Positions 1-9,195 of a DNA stretch of 43,345 nt are shown in pieces. Position 1 is the stretch's first letter, and every line of letters begins with the position of its first letter. The notes below the pieces were generated by a model. That model was given only the letters and a program-made list of their open reading frames with translations, did not search any database and was not told the origin of the DNA. The position numbers and the translations under genes were made by a program. The stretch comes from Shackletoniella antarctica (GTDB lineage: Bacteria; Cyanobacteriota; Cyanobacteriia; Phormidesmidales; Phormidesmidaceae), in NCBI GenBank assembly GCA_003241845.1, contig QBMN01000009.1:1-43345 (forward strand), given 5' to 3'.

Positions 1-516
1 CAGCTGGCCAAGCTGGCGGGGCTGGTGGCGATCGCCACCGCCTCGCGCCCCCAGTCCCAAGCCTGGGTAAAAGCGCTAGGGGCCAACCACGCCGTGGACT
101 ACAGCGATGCCCTGATCGAAGAAATGGCCCAGCTCGGCCACCGCGAGGTCGACTTCATCGCCAACTTCAACAACACCGACGCCTACTGGGGGGTGATGGC
201 CGAGCTGATTCGCCCCCAGGGCAAAATTGTCGGCATCGTCGGCAACACCGACCCGCTGGACCTGAACCTGCTGAAGAACAAAAGTGCCACCTTCGTCTGG
301 GAGTTTATGTTCACCCGCTCGATGTATCAAACCGCCGACATAGCCGACCAGGGCAAGCTGCTAGATGAAGTCGCCGCCCTGGTGGATGCGGGCAAGCTGC
401 GCACCACCCTGGGAGAAACCCTCTCGCCCATCAATGCCGCCAACCTGCGCCAGGCCCACGCCCAGATCGAGTCGGGGCGCACCATTGGCAAGCTGGTGTT
501 GGAGGGGTGGAGGTAG
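1..516 (+). CDS. Zinc-type alcohol dehydrogenase / quinone oxidoreductase-like protein, C-terminal part (5' truncated by window edge)
   Basis: Frame open to the window start (QLAKLAGLVAIATASRPQSQAWVKALGANHAVDY...); MDR-family C-terminal pattern ending GRTIGKLVLEGWR. Confidence 0.85.
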   Translation, partial: QLAKLAGLVAIATASRPQSQAWVKALGANHAVDYSDALIEEMAQLGHREVDFIANFNNTDAYWGVMAELIRPQGKIVGIVGNTDPLDLNLLKNKSATFVWEFMFTRSMYQTADIADQGKLLDEVAALVDAGKLRTTLGETLSPINAANLRQAHAQIESGRTIGKLVLEGWR

Positions 517-581
517 GGAGTGGGTGAGTGGGCGGGCGCGATAGGATTTAGCTGGGTTCGCAACTTGGGGAGGGCAGGCCA

Positions 582-1160
582 ATGACGCTTACCGATGACC
601 GACGCTCACCAATAGTTATGCCCTACCGATGGACAGTAGATCACTACCATCGAGCGGTTAAGGCCGGTATTTTTGAGGGCCAGCCCATCGAATTATTGAA
701 TGGAGCACTGATAGAAATGTCTCCAGAGGGCATTCCCCATGCGGGGCTGAGCAGTGATGCGGCAGATTATCTGCGATCGCAGCTAGGCAGCCTGGTCAAG
801 GTGCGCGAGGCAAAGCCGATTACGCTGCCCAATGATTCGGAGCCAGAGCCAGATATCGCGATCGTCAAACCTTTGGGAGATCTCTACAAAACAGAGCGGC
901 ATCCCCAGGTAGCCGATATTTTTTGGGTGATGGAATACGCCAACACCAGTCTGGAAAAAGACCTGGAACTGAAGGATAAAATCTATGCCCAGGCCGGCAT
1001 TGCTGAGTACTGGGTAGTAAATCTAAAAACCAGAGAGTTGATAATCTTTCGCAACCCAGCCAGAGGCGAGTATCAGGCGAAGACAACCATGACTGGCGGC
1101 CCGGTTTACCCAGAGAGTTTTCCAGCGGTTGCCCTTGAGGTGATCAAACTGGTTCGGTGA
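582..1160 (+). CDS. Uma2 family endonuclease (DUF820)
   Basis: ORF 192 aa; YRWTVDHYHRAVKAGIFEG.PIELLNG, EPDIAIVKP, AEYWVVNLKTREL motifs. Confidence 0.9.
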   Translation: MTLTDDRRSPIVMPYRWTVDHYHRAVKAGIFEGQPIELLNGALIEMSPEGIPHAGLSSDAADYLRSQLGSLVKVREAKPITLPNDSEPEPDIAIVKPLGDLYKTERHPQVADIFWVMEYANTSLEKDLELKDKIYAQAGIAEYWVVNLKTRELIIFRNPARGEYQAKTTMTGGPVYPESFPAVALEVIKLVR

Positions 1161-1180
1161 GCTGTAGGGTACATCTCTTG

Positions 1181-1630
1181 CTATTTCACTGAGACGCGGC
1201 CATCGGCTTCGATGGTGATGCTGCGATCGCTCGGCTCACTGGGCGCACTGTACACCTCGACCCGGAGCGTATTCGGAGCGGGTCGTCCCAGCCGCGCCCG
1301 CACGGGCAAATGCTCTTGCGACCAGAAAAACACCGAGGGGTTTGGCTGGGCCGTCCAGCCCACTTGCGTTTCAACGGTGTTGCCGGTGTAGAGCACGCGG
1401 GGGCCGAGCAGGGGCGGCTGCTCTAGGCTGAGGGGGCGACTGCCCACGTTGACGATCTGGATGGTGATGCGATCGCCCGGCGTAAACTGGATCTGCCCCG
1501 ACGCGCAGTTGACGGTGCAGGGGTCGGCCACCGCAGCGGGCGCGCTCCACAGCCAGGCCGCCAGACCTAGCACACATCCCCCAACTAAAAGACTAGCGGG
1601 CAACAGCTTCTTCAAAGCGACCATCCTCAC
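1181..1630 (-). CDS. Hypothetical secreted protein with N-terminal signal peptide
   Basis: ORF 149 aa; hydrophobic signal LLPASLLVGGCVLGLAAWLWSAPAAVA followed by a beta-rich domain. Confidence 0.6.
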   Translation of the reverse strand: MRMVALKKLLPASLLVGGCVLGLAAWLWSAPAAVADPCTVNCASGQIQFTPGDRITIQIVNVGSRPLSLEQPPLLGPRVLYTGNTVETQVGWTAQPNPSVFFWSQEHLPVRARLGRPAPNTLRVEVYSAPSEPSDRSITIEADGRVSVK

Positions 1631-1743
1631 ACGACGGAACAGATCTTTTGTAGCGGTTGCTAGGGTGTTCTTGGGCTATCTCTACACATCTTGTAGGAAT
1701 TGGGGCGTAAAGGTTCACTCCCCCCCCCGGCAGACAACCTTGC

Positions 1744-2316
1744 TTAAGCGGCCTGAGATAGGGGCGTAGGAACCGGAGGAGCCGGTAGTCCTTTGCGTCT
1801 GAGCGCAATGACCTCGGCGAGAAAAGGCCAAGGGGAGCGGTTCCGGCGGCGACAGGTTTCAATCACGCTGAGCAGAGCCGCATAGGCTTCACTGCCTTCG
1901 GCGGAGCGCGTGCCGTGGGTGATATATCGAGCAATGACAGCATGACGGAGGGCGCGCTCCGCCTCATTATTGGTCACCGGCAAGTGGGGGTGACTGGCAA
2001 ACGCCACCACCGCCTGCCAGTCATTGAGAATTTCTTTGGCCAGGGCCTTGAGCTTCGGATGCTCACTGGCGGTGGCCAGCAGGGCGACCTGCTGCAAGCG
2101 ACGAGTACCCGGGTCATCGGGGTCATCGTGACCGGCGGTGGCCAGGGCATGAATCAACTCCCGCATCTCCTCGAGGAGCCATTGGCCTAATTGCCGCGCC
2201 TCGGCATCGACGGCCTGACTCAGGGCGAGGGCCTTCCGAATCAGATGGGCCAGACAGCGTTGGCGGTGGTCATACCAGCGGTACGCCCCATAGCCATCGG
2301 TGACTAACCAGCCCAA
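1744..2316 (-). pseudogene. IS66 family transposase, C-terminal remnant
   Basis: GWLVTDGYGAYRWYDHRQRCLAHLIRKALAL ... TNNEAERALRHAVIARYITHGTRSAEGSEAYAALLSVIETCRRR; N-terminal two thirds absent, upstream DNA (to about 2390) frameshifted. Confidence 0.85.
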
Positions 2317-2473
2317 AGCCGGAGAAGCCCATGAACGCTTCAGTCAGCGTCTCGCCACCCATACTTTTTACCGGATAGCGCCATAAACTCTCGATAGTCC
2401 CAACAGTCAAATCAATATCTCCCGTTATCCTACTCGCACAATACATGAAGGCAACCTAACAATCTTATTAGAG

Positions 2474-2633
2474 AGATAGTTTCAACATATTGCCCCTATA
2501 AGGGTAGATAGGCGGAAAGTCTCCGCATATCTACCGCCATCCGCCAGGTCGCTGGAAACTTTCCGTATATTATCCGGATCTGGGTGGATAGCCAGAAACC
2601 TTCCACATAATATTTATACCCAGGTTCTAAATC
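2474..2633. repeat. Four degenerate tandem units of exactly 40 bp (starts 2474, 2514, 2554, 2594), core (A/G)GAAA..yTCCryATAw
   Basis: Aligned by eye: AGATAGTTTCAACATATTGCC / GGAAAGTCTCCGCATATCTACC / GGAAACTTTCCGTATATTATCC / AGAAACCTTCCACATAATATTT at constant 40-bp spacing. Confidence 0.5.
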
Positions 2634-2893
2634 GGGGTGGGCAGGGGATGAGAAACCCGCTGGATGGTTAGCTTGACACCTTGACCACAGCCCTCCACAC
2701 GGTTGACGCGGAGCAGGTGATCATGACCAAAACCGTACTGCTGGAGTAGCGGGCTGAGCAGTTACCCCCGGTTCCTCCAGGCGAATGCTATCAAGCCTCT
2801 GGCTTGGCTATGCCTACGCCCCTACAACTCGGCCTCTACAGAATCGGGGTTATGCGGTTTGGGTTTGGTCTGACAACCCCGTGGGTTAATTAG

Positions 2894-2950
2894 CCAAAAG
2901 CGCCCCCGCAGTGACGCTTTTGGGGTTGAGTAAGTGGTGGACTTACTCAA
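2894..2950 (-). terminator. Two adjacent perfect hairpins at the 3' end of the minus-strand ABC operon
   Basis: CCAAAAGCG(2894-2902)/CGCTTTTGG(2915-2923) and TTGAGTAAG(2926-2934)/CTTACTCAA(2942-2950), the latter overlapping the stop codon of 2947..3603. Confidence 0.5.
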
Positions 2951-3603
2951 AGGGGCTGGCGCACCCCCGGTGGCTGCGCCGCCCGCTGCACAGCACTCAA
3001 CCCCACCTCAGCCAGCAGCGCCAGCAGCGCCACCGGCAGCGCCCCCACCAGCAAAATCGCCGGGTCGTAGACCGCAAACCCCAGCACAATAAACGCCCCC
3101 AGCCCGCCTGCCCCTACAAAGGCGGCTAGCGTAGCGCTGGCGATCACCTCCACCGTGGCGGTTTTGATGCCCGCAATCACCACCGGCAGCGCCAAAGGGA
3201 GTTCTACCGTTTTGAGAATGTCGCCGGGGGGCATGCCCATGCCCGTCGCCGCCTCGCGAATCGCCGGGCTAATATTGCGAAAGGCCACGTCGGTACTAAT
3301 TAAAATTGGCGGCATCACCAGCAGCGTCAGGGCCAGCACCGCTGACCAAAAGCTGAGGCCGAGAAACGGCACCGCCAAAAACAGCACCGCCAGACTGGGG
3401 ATCACCCGCAGGGCATTGAAGGTATTGAGCATAACCGTGGAGACTAGGCGCGATCGCGCGCTCCACCACCCCAGCGGCAGCCCCACCACCAGCCCAATCG
3501 CCAGGGGCACCGCCACCAGCAGCAGGTGCTGTTGCAGAGCGGTGAAAACGCGATCGCTATTCTCCAGCGCGTACTGGTAGGCGTTTTGCAGAGTCGTTAG
3601 CAT
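2947..3603 (-). CDS. ABC transporter permease, osmoprotectant (glycine betaine/choline OpuCB/ProW)-type
   Basis: ORF 218 aa; IPSLAVLFLAVPFLG, REAATGMGMPPGDILKTVELPLALPVVIAGIKTATVEVIASATLAAFVGAGGLG. Confidence 0.85.
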   Translation of the reverse strand: MLTTLQNAYQYALENSDRVFTALQQHLLLVAVPLAIGLVVGLPLGWWSARSRLVSTVMLNTFNALRVIPSLAVLFLAVPFLGLSFWSAVLALTLLVMPPILISTDVAFRNISPAIREAATGMGMPPGDILKTVELPLALPVVIAGIKTATVEVIASATLAAFVGAGGLGAFIVLGFAVYDPAILLVGALPVALLALLAEVGLSAVQRAAQPPGVRQPL

Positions 3604-3672
3604 GGGGCAACCCTAGGGCATCACTGTCCATACCTTACCCCGAGTTTGAAATTGGAAAAAGGCTAGAAATTG

Positions 3673-4737
3673 TCACTTTAGGCGCTGCTCGGTTTCGCCG
3701 TCGAACCAGTGGATCGACTCCGGCGGCAGAGCCAGCTTTAGATTCTCCTTGCTCCAGGAGGCATCGGCAGAGATCAGGGCGCGCAGCGTCAGGCTGGGGT
3801 CACCCTGCACCTTCAGGCTCACCAGGTCGTGCATGCCCAGGTTTTCAACCAAAAATACGTTGCCGCTGACGATGTGGGCATCGCCCTCCTGGGGCAGCCG
3901 CAGATGCTCGGGCCGAATGCCCAGAATGACTGAGGCGGCCTGCACACCACCGGGCAGCGGCAGACGAAAATCGCCCAGGGCCACGTCATTGCCGCTGCGG
4001 CTGAGGGGAAATAGGTTCATCTGAGGGCTGCCGATAAAGCTGGCCACAAAGCGATTGGCCGGGGTTTTGTAGATGTCGTGGGGGTGGCCCAGCTGTTGCA
4101 GATGGCCCTCACTGAGCACCGCCACCTTGGTCGAGAGGGTCATGGCTTCGGTCTGGTCGTGGGTGACGTAGACAATGGGCGATTTTTGATCTTCAAAAAT
4201 CTGCTTGAGATCGGCCCGCACCTGCTCGCGCAGCAGGGCATCGAGGTTGCTAAGGGGTTCGTCGAGCAAAAATACGTCGGGGTTACGCACCAGGGCGCGG
4301 GCCAGGGCCACCCGCTGCCGCTGACCACCCGAGAGCTTAGCGGGCTTGCGGTCAAGCAGGGGGTCTAGGCCCAGCACCCCAGATACCTCCTGCACTCGCT
4401 TTTGAATGTCGCCTGCGGGCAGATGGCGCATCTTTAGCCCCGACGCGACGTTATCGCGCACGGTCATGTGAGGGTAGAGGGCATAGCTCTGAAACACCAT
4501 GGCAATGTTGCGATCGCCCGGCGGCAGCGGGCTGACATCGCGATCGCCAATCATCACCCGCCCCTCCGTGGGCTGGTCTAGCCCCGCAATCAGCCGCAAA
4601 ATCGTTGATTTACCGCAGCCCGACGGCCCCACCAGGGTCAAAAACTCGTTGTCTTCTACCGCCAGATTGAGCTTTTTGACCGGCACAATGTCGCGGCTGT
4701 AGGCTTTGGTGAGGTTTTGCAGTTCGAGTTTAGCCAT
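3673..4737 (-). CDS. Sugar ABC transporter ATP-binding protein, UgpC/MalK type (GgtA-like)
   Basis: Walker A GPSGCGKST, LSGGQRQRVALARAL signature, LDEPLSNLDA, C-terminal TOBE-like region. Confidence 0.92.
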   Translation of the reverse strand: MAKLELQNLTKAYSRDIVPVKKLNLAVEDNEFLTLVGPSGCGKSTILRLIAGLDQPTEGRVMIGDRDVSPLPPGDRNIAMVFQSYALYPHMTVRDNVASGLKMRHLPAGDIQKRVQEVSGVLGLDPLLDRKPAKLSGGQRQRVALARALVRNPDVFLLDEPLSNLDALLREQVRADLKQIFEDQKSPIVYVTHDQTEAMTLSTKVAVLSEGHLQQLGHPHDIYKTPANRFVASFIGSPQMNLFPLSRSGNDVALGDFRLPLPGGVQAASVILGIRPEHLRLPQEGDAHIVSGNVFLVENLGMHDLVSLKVQGDPSLTLRALISADASWSKENLKLALPPESIHWFDGETEQRLK

Positions 4738-4855
4738 GATCGTTGGGAGTAGGTGAGTGGGTGGGTGAGTGAGTGAGTAGGGTAAGAGATATGGGGTGTT
4801 GGCTCTGGAAAGGGTGAAGGCGGATTAATTCAAAATCGCAAATCTAAAATTCGCC

Positions 4856-5743
4856 CTATCCCTTCACGGAGCCTGATGTCAGCCCCTGCACAATTCGCCG
4901 CTGGAAGAACAGCACCAGCAGCACCAGGGGCAGGGTGCCGACCACCGTCGCTGCCGCCAAAGGGCCGTAGGGCACATCAAACAGAGTGGTGCCGCCGAGC
5001 TGGGCCGCCGCCACCGGGATAGTTTTCATGCCCTCGCGGCTCATAAAGGTGAGGGCAAACAGGTATTCGTTCCAGGCGAAGATAAAGGCGAGAATGCCGG
5101 TGGTCACTAGGGCGGGCAGGGTCATGGGCAGCACGATGCGCCAGAGCATCTGCACGGTGTTGTAGCCATCGACCCGGGCCGAGTCTTCTAGATCGCGGGG
5201 CAGCTGCTGAAAAAAGCTGCGCATCACCAAAATGGTCAGCGGCAGGTTAATGGCGGTGTAGGGAATAATCAGCGCCAGGTAATTGTTGGCCAGCCCAAAG
5301 GCCCGCACCACCTCCAGCAAACCCAAAAACAGCAGAATGTAGGGAAACAGCGTCACCACCAGCACAATGGCGAGCAAAATCTGCTCGCCCGGAATCCGCA
5401 GGCGAGCCAGGGCATAGGCCGCCGGAGACCCCAGCGCCAGGCACAGCACCGTAGACACAATCGCCACCAGGGCGCTGTTAAACATATAGATGTGAAACTG
5501 GTTGAGCCGAAAGAGATCTAGGTAATGGCTGAAGGTGAGCTGGTCTAACCCCGGCAAATACACCACCGGGGTCTGGGTGATGGCGGCGTTGGTTTTAAAC
5601 GAGGTCAGTACCTGCCACAACACCGGGGCCAGGCTAAAGATGACGGTAAAGGCGATCGCCAGCCAGAGCAGCACCCGCATCCAGGGAAAGCTGCGATCGC
5701 CCGTCTGGGCTGGGGGAGAGGTGGTTTGGGGAACAGTGGTCAT
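4856..5743 (-). CDS. Carbohydrate ABC transporter permease, MalG type (GgtD-like)
   Basis: EDSARVDGYNTVQMLWRIVLPMTLPALVTTGI; start placed at MTTVPQTTSPP because the longer track ORF (to 5869) only reads through the 41-bp repeat. Confidence 0.88.
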   Translation of the reverse strand: MTTVPQTTSPPAQTGDRSFPWMRVLLWLAIAFTVIFSLAPVLWQVLTSFKTNAAITQTPVVYLPGLDQLTFSHYLDLFRLNQFHIYMFNSALVAIVSTVLCLALGSPAAYALARLRIPGEQILLAIVLVVTLFPYILLFLGLLEVVRAFGLANNYLALIIPYTAINLPLTILVMRSFFQQLPRDLEDSARVDGYNTVQMLWRIVLPMTLPALVTTGILAFIFAWNEYLFALTFMSREGMKTIPVAAAQLGGTTLFDVPYGPLAAATVVGTLPLVLLVLFFQRRIVQGLTSGSVKG

Positions 5744-5777
5744 AGGGGGTGGATGGGTAGAGGGCGTCTGGGTAGGG

Positions 5778-6003
5778 GCAGACCCACGTGTCTGCCCTAG
5801 GGGATTGGGTCGGTAGAAGCAGACCCACGTGTCTGCCCTAGGGGATTGGGTCGGTAGAAGCAGACCCACGTGTCTGCCCTAGGGGATTGGGTCGGTAGAA
5901 GCAGACCCACGTGTCTGCCCTAGGGGATTGGGTCGGTAGAAGCAGACCCACGTGTCTGCCCTAGGGGATTGGGTCGGTAGAAGCAGACCCACGTGTCTGT
6001 CCT
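5778..6003. repeat. Perfect tandem repeat, 41-bp unit GCAGACCCACGTGTCTGCCCTAGGGGATTGGGTCGGTAGAA, five full copies plus a partial sixth
   Basis: Identical units starting at 5778, 5819, 5860, 5901, 5942, 5983; each contains inverted arms GCAGAC/GTCTGC. Confidence 0.95.
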
Positions 6004-6036
6004 GAGGGAGTCTGTCCTCAGGGAAATGGGCCAACA

Positions 6037-6936
6037 TCACTCGGTCTTGGCGCGCAGTCGAGCCAAGTAGAGCCAGGTCAGGCCCACGATCGCCACCAGC
6101 ACCAAAAACGTCACCGTCACCAGGGCCGCGCCGTAGCCAAAGTCGAGGTAGCGCATGACGGCGGCGTAGATATAGATCGACACCATCTCGGTGGCACCGC
6201 CGGGGCCGCCGCCGGTCATCACCTGAATCAGGTCGAAAATGCCAAAGGACTGGGCAAAGCGAAACAGCATGGCAATCACGATCTGCGGCGCAATTAGCGG
6301 CAGCGTAATTTGCCTAAAGCTCTGCCAGGGGCTGGCCCCATCCAGGGCGTGGGCCTCGTATAAATCTTGAGAAATTGACTGTAGCCCCGCCAGTAGCAAA
6401 ATCGCCACAAAAGAAGTCGTCTTCCACACGTCGGCAGCAATCACCGCCACCATGGCCCAAAATGGATCCCCCAGCCAGTTCACCGGGCTGGCAATCAGCT
6501 GCAGCCTCAGCAAAATATCATTCCAAACGCCAAACTCGGTGTTAAAAATCCAGCGCCAGGCCAGGGCAATCAGGGCCGTGGGCAAGGCCCAGGGCAAAAT
6601 GGCTACCGTGCGCACCAGGCCCCGGCCCCGAAACGCCTGATCGAGAGAGAGGGCAATAATCAACCCCAGCCCCAGCTCAAAGATCAGCGTAAGTACGGTA
6701 AAAACAGCCGTATTCCGCATGCTCTGCCAAAAGCGGCCATCCTGCACCAGCTGGGCGTAATTGTCTAAGCCGCTAAACACCGGCTCCAGATTGGTGCTGA
6801 GGTTTTCGGTAAAAAAGCTCAGCCAAAAGGCCCGCAAAATCGGAAAAGCATAGACCAGCAGCAGCAGCACCAGGGCCGGTGCCACCAGCAGCCAGCCGGT
6901 GCGTTGTTGTCGTTCGCGAATGTAGTCTCGGGTCAT
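6037..6936 (-). CDS. Carbohydrate ABC transporter permease, MalF type (GgtC-like)
   Basis: Starts MTRDYIRERQQRTGWLLVAPAL; YEAHALDGASPWQSFRQITLPLIAP EAA-like loop. Confidence 0.88.
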   Translation of the reverse strand: MTRDYIRERQQRTGWLLVAPALVLLLLVYAFPILRAFWLSFFTENLSTNLEPVFSGLDNYAQLVQDGRFWQSMRNTAVFTVLTLIFELGLGLIIALSLDQAFRGRGLVRTVAILPWALPTALIALAWRWIFNTEFGVWNDILLRLQLIASPVNWLGDPFWAMVAVIAADVWKTTSFVAILLLAGLQSISQDLYEAHALDGASPWQSFRQITLPLIAPQIVIAMLFRFAQSFGIFDLIQVMTGGGPGGATEMVSIYIYAAVMRYLDFGYGAALVTVTFLVLVAIVGLTWLYLARLRAKTE

Positions 6937-6956
6937 AGGAAGTAGAGGGTGATGGG

Positions 6957-6992
6957 AGACAGAGCTAGGAGACAGAGCTAGGAGACAGAGCG
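6957..6992. repeat. Short tandem repeat (GAGACAGAGCTAG, about 2.5 copies) upstream of the MalF-type gene
   Basis: gagacagagctaggagacagagctaggagacagagcg read directly. Confidence 0.7.
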
Positions 6993-7050
6993 TTGAAAGG
7001 TGATTGAGGTAGCGGGCCGCGAAAATCCAAAATCGGAAATTCAAAATCCT

Positions 7051-8406
7051 CTAGCTCTCCACCCCCAGCACCCGTCGGGTCTCCCCTGCTGCCGCCTGCA
7101 TGGCCGCCTCAGGGGTCATTTGGTCAGAGATACTGGCGCTCAGGTAGCGTTGCAGAATGTCAGAGACCTGGGCATATTGCCCCACGGGAGGGCGAGGTAT
7201 GGCCGTTTCTGCCACCTCTAGCAGCTGTTCAAAGTGGGGAAACTCTGCCAGCACGTCGGGGTCGGTGAACAGAGCACGACGACTGGGCACGTAGGCAAAC
7301 TCGGTGACAAACTGCTTCATCGGCCCATAGCTGGTGAAAAACTCCACCACTCGCCAGGCTTCCTCGGGGTGCGGGGTAGTGGCAGAAATACCGAAGCCCC
7401 AGCCGCCCAGGCAGGCGGCGGATTGCTGGCCCTCGTCATGCACCATGGGCTTGAGGGCGATCTTCCCAGCTACCGGAGAACCCTCGCGGTTGGCCTCGGC
7501 CCAAACGTAGGGCCAGTTGCGCAGAAAGGCCGCATTGCCGTTCTCAAACTGGCGCAGGGAGTCTTCTTCGACGTAGTTGGTCACGCCGGGGGGGGTAATG
7601 CTGTCGGCAATCACAGTCTTCATAAACTCAGCGGCCTGGATGCCGGCGGGCTGATCGAGGCCCACCTCTAGGCTGTCTGGGTCAATCCAAAAGCCGCCGT
7701 AGCCCGCGATCAGCTCCACAAAGTTAGTCACAATACCCTCGTACTGCAAACCCTGCCACACAAACCCCCAGCTCACGTCGGTTTGCGCTTGGATCGCCTC
7801 TGAGGCGGCAATCAGGTCGCTAAAGGTTTCGGGGGGGTCTAGGCCCACCTGATCGAGCAGATCGGTGCGGTAGTAGAGCATGCCCATGTCTGATCGAAAG
7901 GGCATGCGGTAGAGGCCGTCTTGGTAGAGGCCTGCGGTCACATCGGCTCCTAGAAAGTCAGCGAGATCGGCTTCGCTGACTCGATCCGATAAATCTAGCA
8001 GCCACCCAGCGGCGGCAAATTTTGGAATCCAGACGACGTCTGAGAAGAGGATGTCGTAGGGCGAGTCGCCCAGCAAGAAAGAAGTAGTGTAGAGGTTTTC
8101 GACCGCATCGGCGGCGTTGGGACCGCGCACCATCTCAATACGGATATCTGGGTTTTCGGCCATGAACTGCTCGGCCAGGCCCTGCATTTGGTCGGCCTCT
8201 ACGGCGCGCAGCAGAAAGGAAATCGTCACGGGCTGCTGCGCCCGAACGCCGACCCCAACCAGCAGCGCCCCCGCCGTAACTGCCAGAGCCAAAAAGATCA
8301 GGCTCAGCCTTTTCCAACCACGGCTAAAAAATCTCGAAAAAGTTCTGCCAAAAAAATTGTTAATCAAAATCAAGCCTGGAAATCTGACTCCCAGGCTTGC
8401 CACCAC
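7051..8406 (-). CDS. Extracellular solute-binding protein, sugar/glucosylglycerol type (GgtB-like); 5' boundary uncertain
   Basis: Signal-like segment KRLSLIFLALAVTAGALLVGVG then VTISFLLRAVEADQMQGLAEQF.AENPDIRIEMV; annotated start is GTG and the real start may lie further downstream. Confidence 0.85.
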   Translation of the reverse strand: MVASLGVRFPGLILINNFFGRTFSRFFSRGWKRLSLIFLALAVTAGALLVGVGVRAQQPVTISFLLRAVEADQMQGLAEQFMAENPDIRIEMVRGPNAADAVENLYTTSFLLGDSPYDILFSDVVWIPKFAAAGWLLDLSDRVSEADLADFLGADVTAGLYQDGLYRMPFRSDMGMLYYRTDLLDQVGLDPPETFSDLIAASEAIQAQTDVSWGFVWQGLQYEGIVTNFVELIAGYGGFWIDPDSLEVGLDQPAGIQAAEFMKTVIADSITPPGVTNYVEEDSLRQFENGNAAFLRNWPYVWAEANREGSPVAGKIALKPMVHDEGQQSAACLGGWGFGISATTPHPEEAWRVVEFFTSYGPMKQFVTEFAYVPSRRALFTDPDVLAEFPHFEQLLEVAETAIPRPPVGQYAQVSDILQRYLSASISDQMTPEAAMQAAAGETRRVLGVES

Positions 8407-8455
8407 GCAAAAAGCTGCAAAAGCTTCAAAAAACCTTTGTCGCTGGCCAACCCAG

Positions 8456-8486
8456 GCCTCCCTATGAAATAGGAAAGCCTGGAGGG
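8456..8486 (-). terminator. Hairpin between exbD-like gene and SBP gene
   Basis: On the minus strand CCAGGCTTTCCTAT-ttc-ATAGGGAGGCCTGG (14-bp stem with G-U pairs). Confidence 0.4.
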
Positions 8487-8526
8487 TAACCTCTATCCTA
8501 GGGAAGATTTATGGCCCAGGGAAGAT

Positions 8527-9195
8527 TTATGGCCGAGCCGGGGATGGCTCTAGGGGCGAGTTGGGCGCGCCCGGAGATAGCGGTGAGCCGGGTGCCCCAG
8601 GAGATAGTGGTGCGCCGGGTGCGCCAGGGGCCGGCGGCGAAGTCGGGGCAAAGGGGTCAGCCTCGGGGAAGTTGTCAAAGCCCTCGGGGAACCCATCGAG
8701 AGACTCTTGGGGAAACCCGTCTGGAAGCCCTTCGCCCTCGGGAGCATCAACCGATGGCCCGAGGGTTTGATCGCGGGGCAGTGTGGCTAAAGCCACGCGG
8801 GTGCCCCCCACATCCCGCAGTTCGTCAAGCACGGTGACTACTTCTTCGTAGCGGGCGTCGCGAGAGGCGTAGAGGACGATCAGCCCGCTGGGGTTAGCTT
8901 GAATAAACTGAGCCAGCACGTCTTTGAGTACGTCTAGAGGCACTGGCTGCTGGTCGAGGTACACCTGGCCAAAGCCGTCAATGCTGACGTAGACGCGATC
9001 GCCCCCCTGGCTGATCTGGCCTGGCAATGGCTCGCCGGTGTTGGCCGCAGGCAGGTCTAGATCAATCGCCTGCTGGCGGGTAAGGCCCACCGCCGCCAAG
9101 ATAAAAAACGTCAGAATGCAAAAAATAACGTCGATTAGCGGAATAATCTCCAGGCGCACATCCTGGGAGGGGGTATCGAGCAAATCTATTTTCAT
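8527..9195 (-). CDS. ExbD/TolR family biopolymer transport protein with Gly/Pro/Ser-rich C-terminal tail
   Basis: RLEIIPLIDVIFCILTFFILAAVGLTRQQAIDLDLP; tail APGAPGAPLSPGAPGSPLSPGAPNSPLEPSPARP. Confidence 0.88.
   Translation of the reverse strand: MKIDLLDTPSQDVRLEIIPLIDVIFCILTFFILAAVGLTRQQAIDLDLPAANTGEPLPGQISQGGDRVYVSIDGFGQVYLDQQPVPLDVLKDVLAQFIQANPSGLIVLYASRDARYEEVVTVLDELRDVGGTRVALATLPRDQTLGPSVDAPEGEGLPDGFPQESLDGFPEGFDNFPEADPFAPTSPPAPGAPGAPLSPGAPGSPLSPGAPNSPLEPSPARP

Noticed and set aside
2474-2633. 40-bp periodic region as a decayed CRISPR array
   Set aside because: Repeat core is too degenerate, spacers would be under 25 bp, and no cas genes are visible; kept only as a cryptic repeat.
5744-5869. 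N-terminal extension of the MalG-type permease (MGLLLPTQSPRADTWVCFYRPNPLGQT...)
   Set aside because: Read-through of the tandem repeat; MTTVPQ at 5743 is a better start.
5778-6003. Tandem 41-bp repeats as a CRISPR array
   Set aside because: Units are identical over the full period with no unique spacers and no cas genes in the window.
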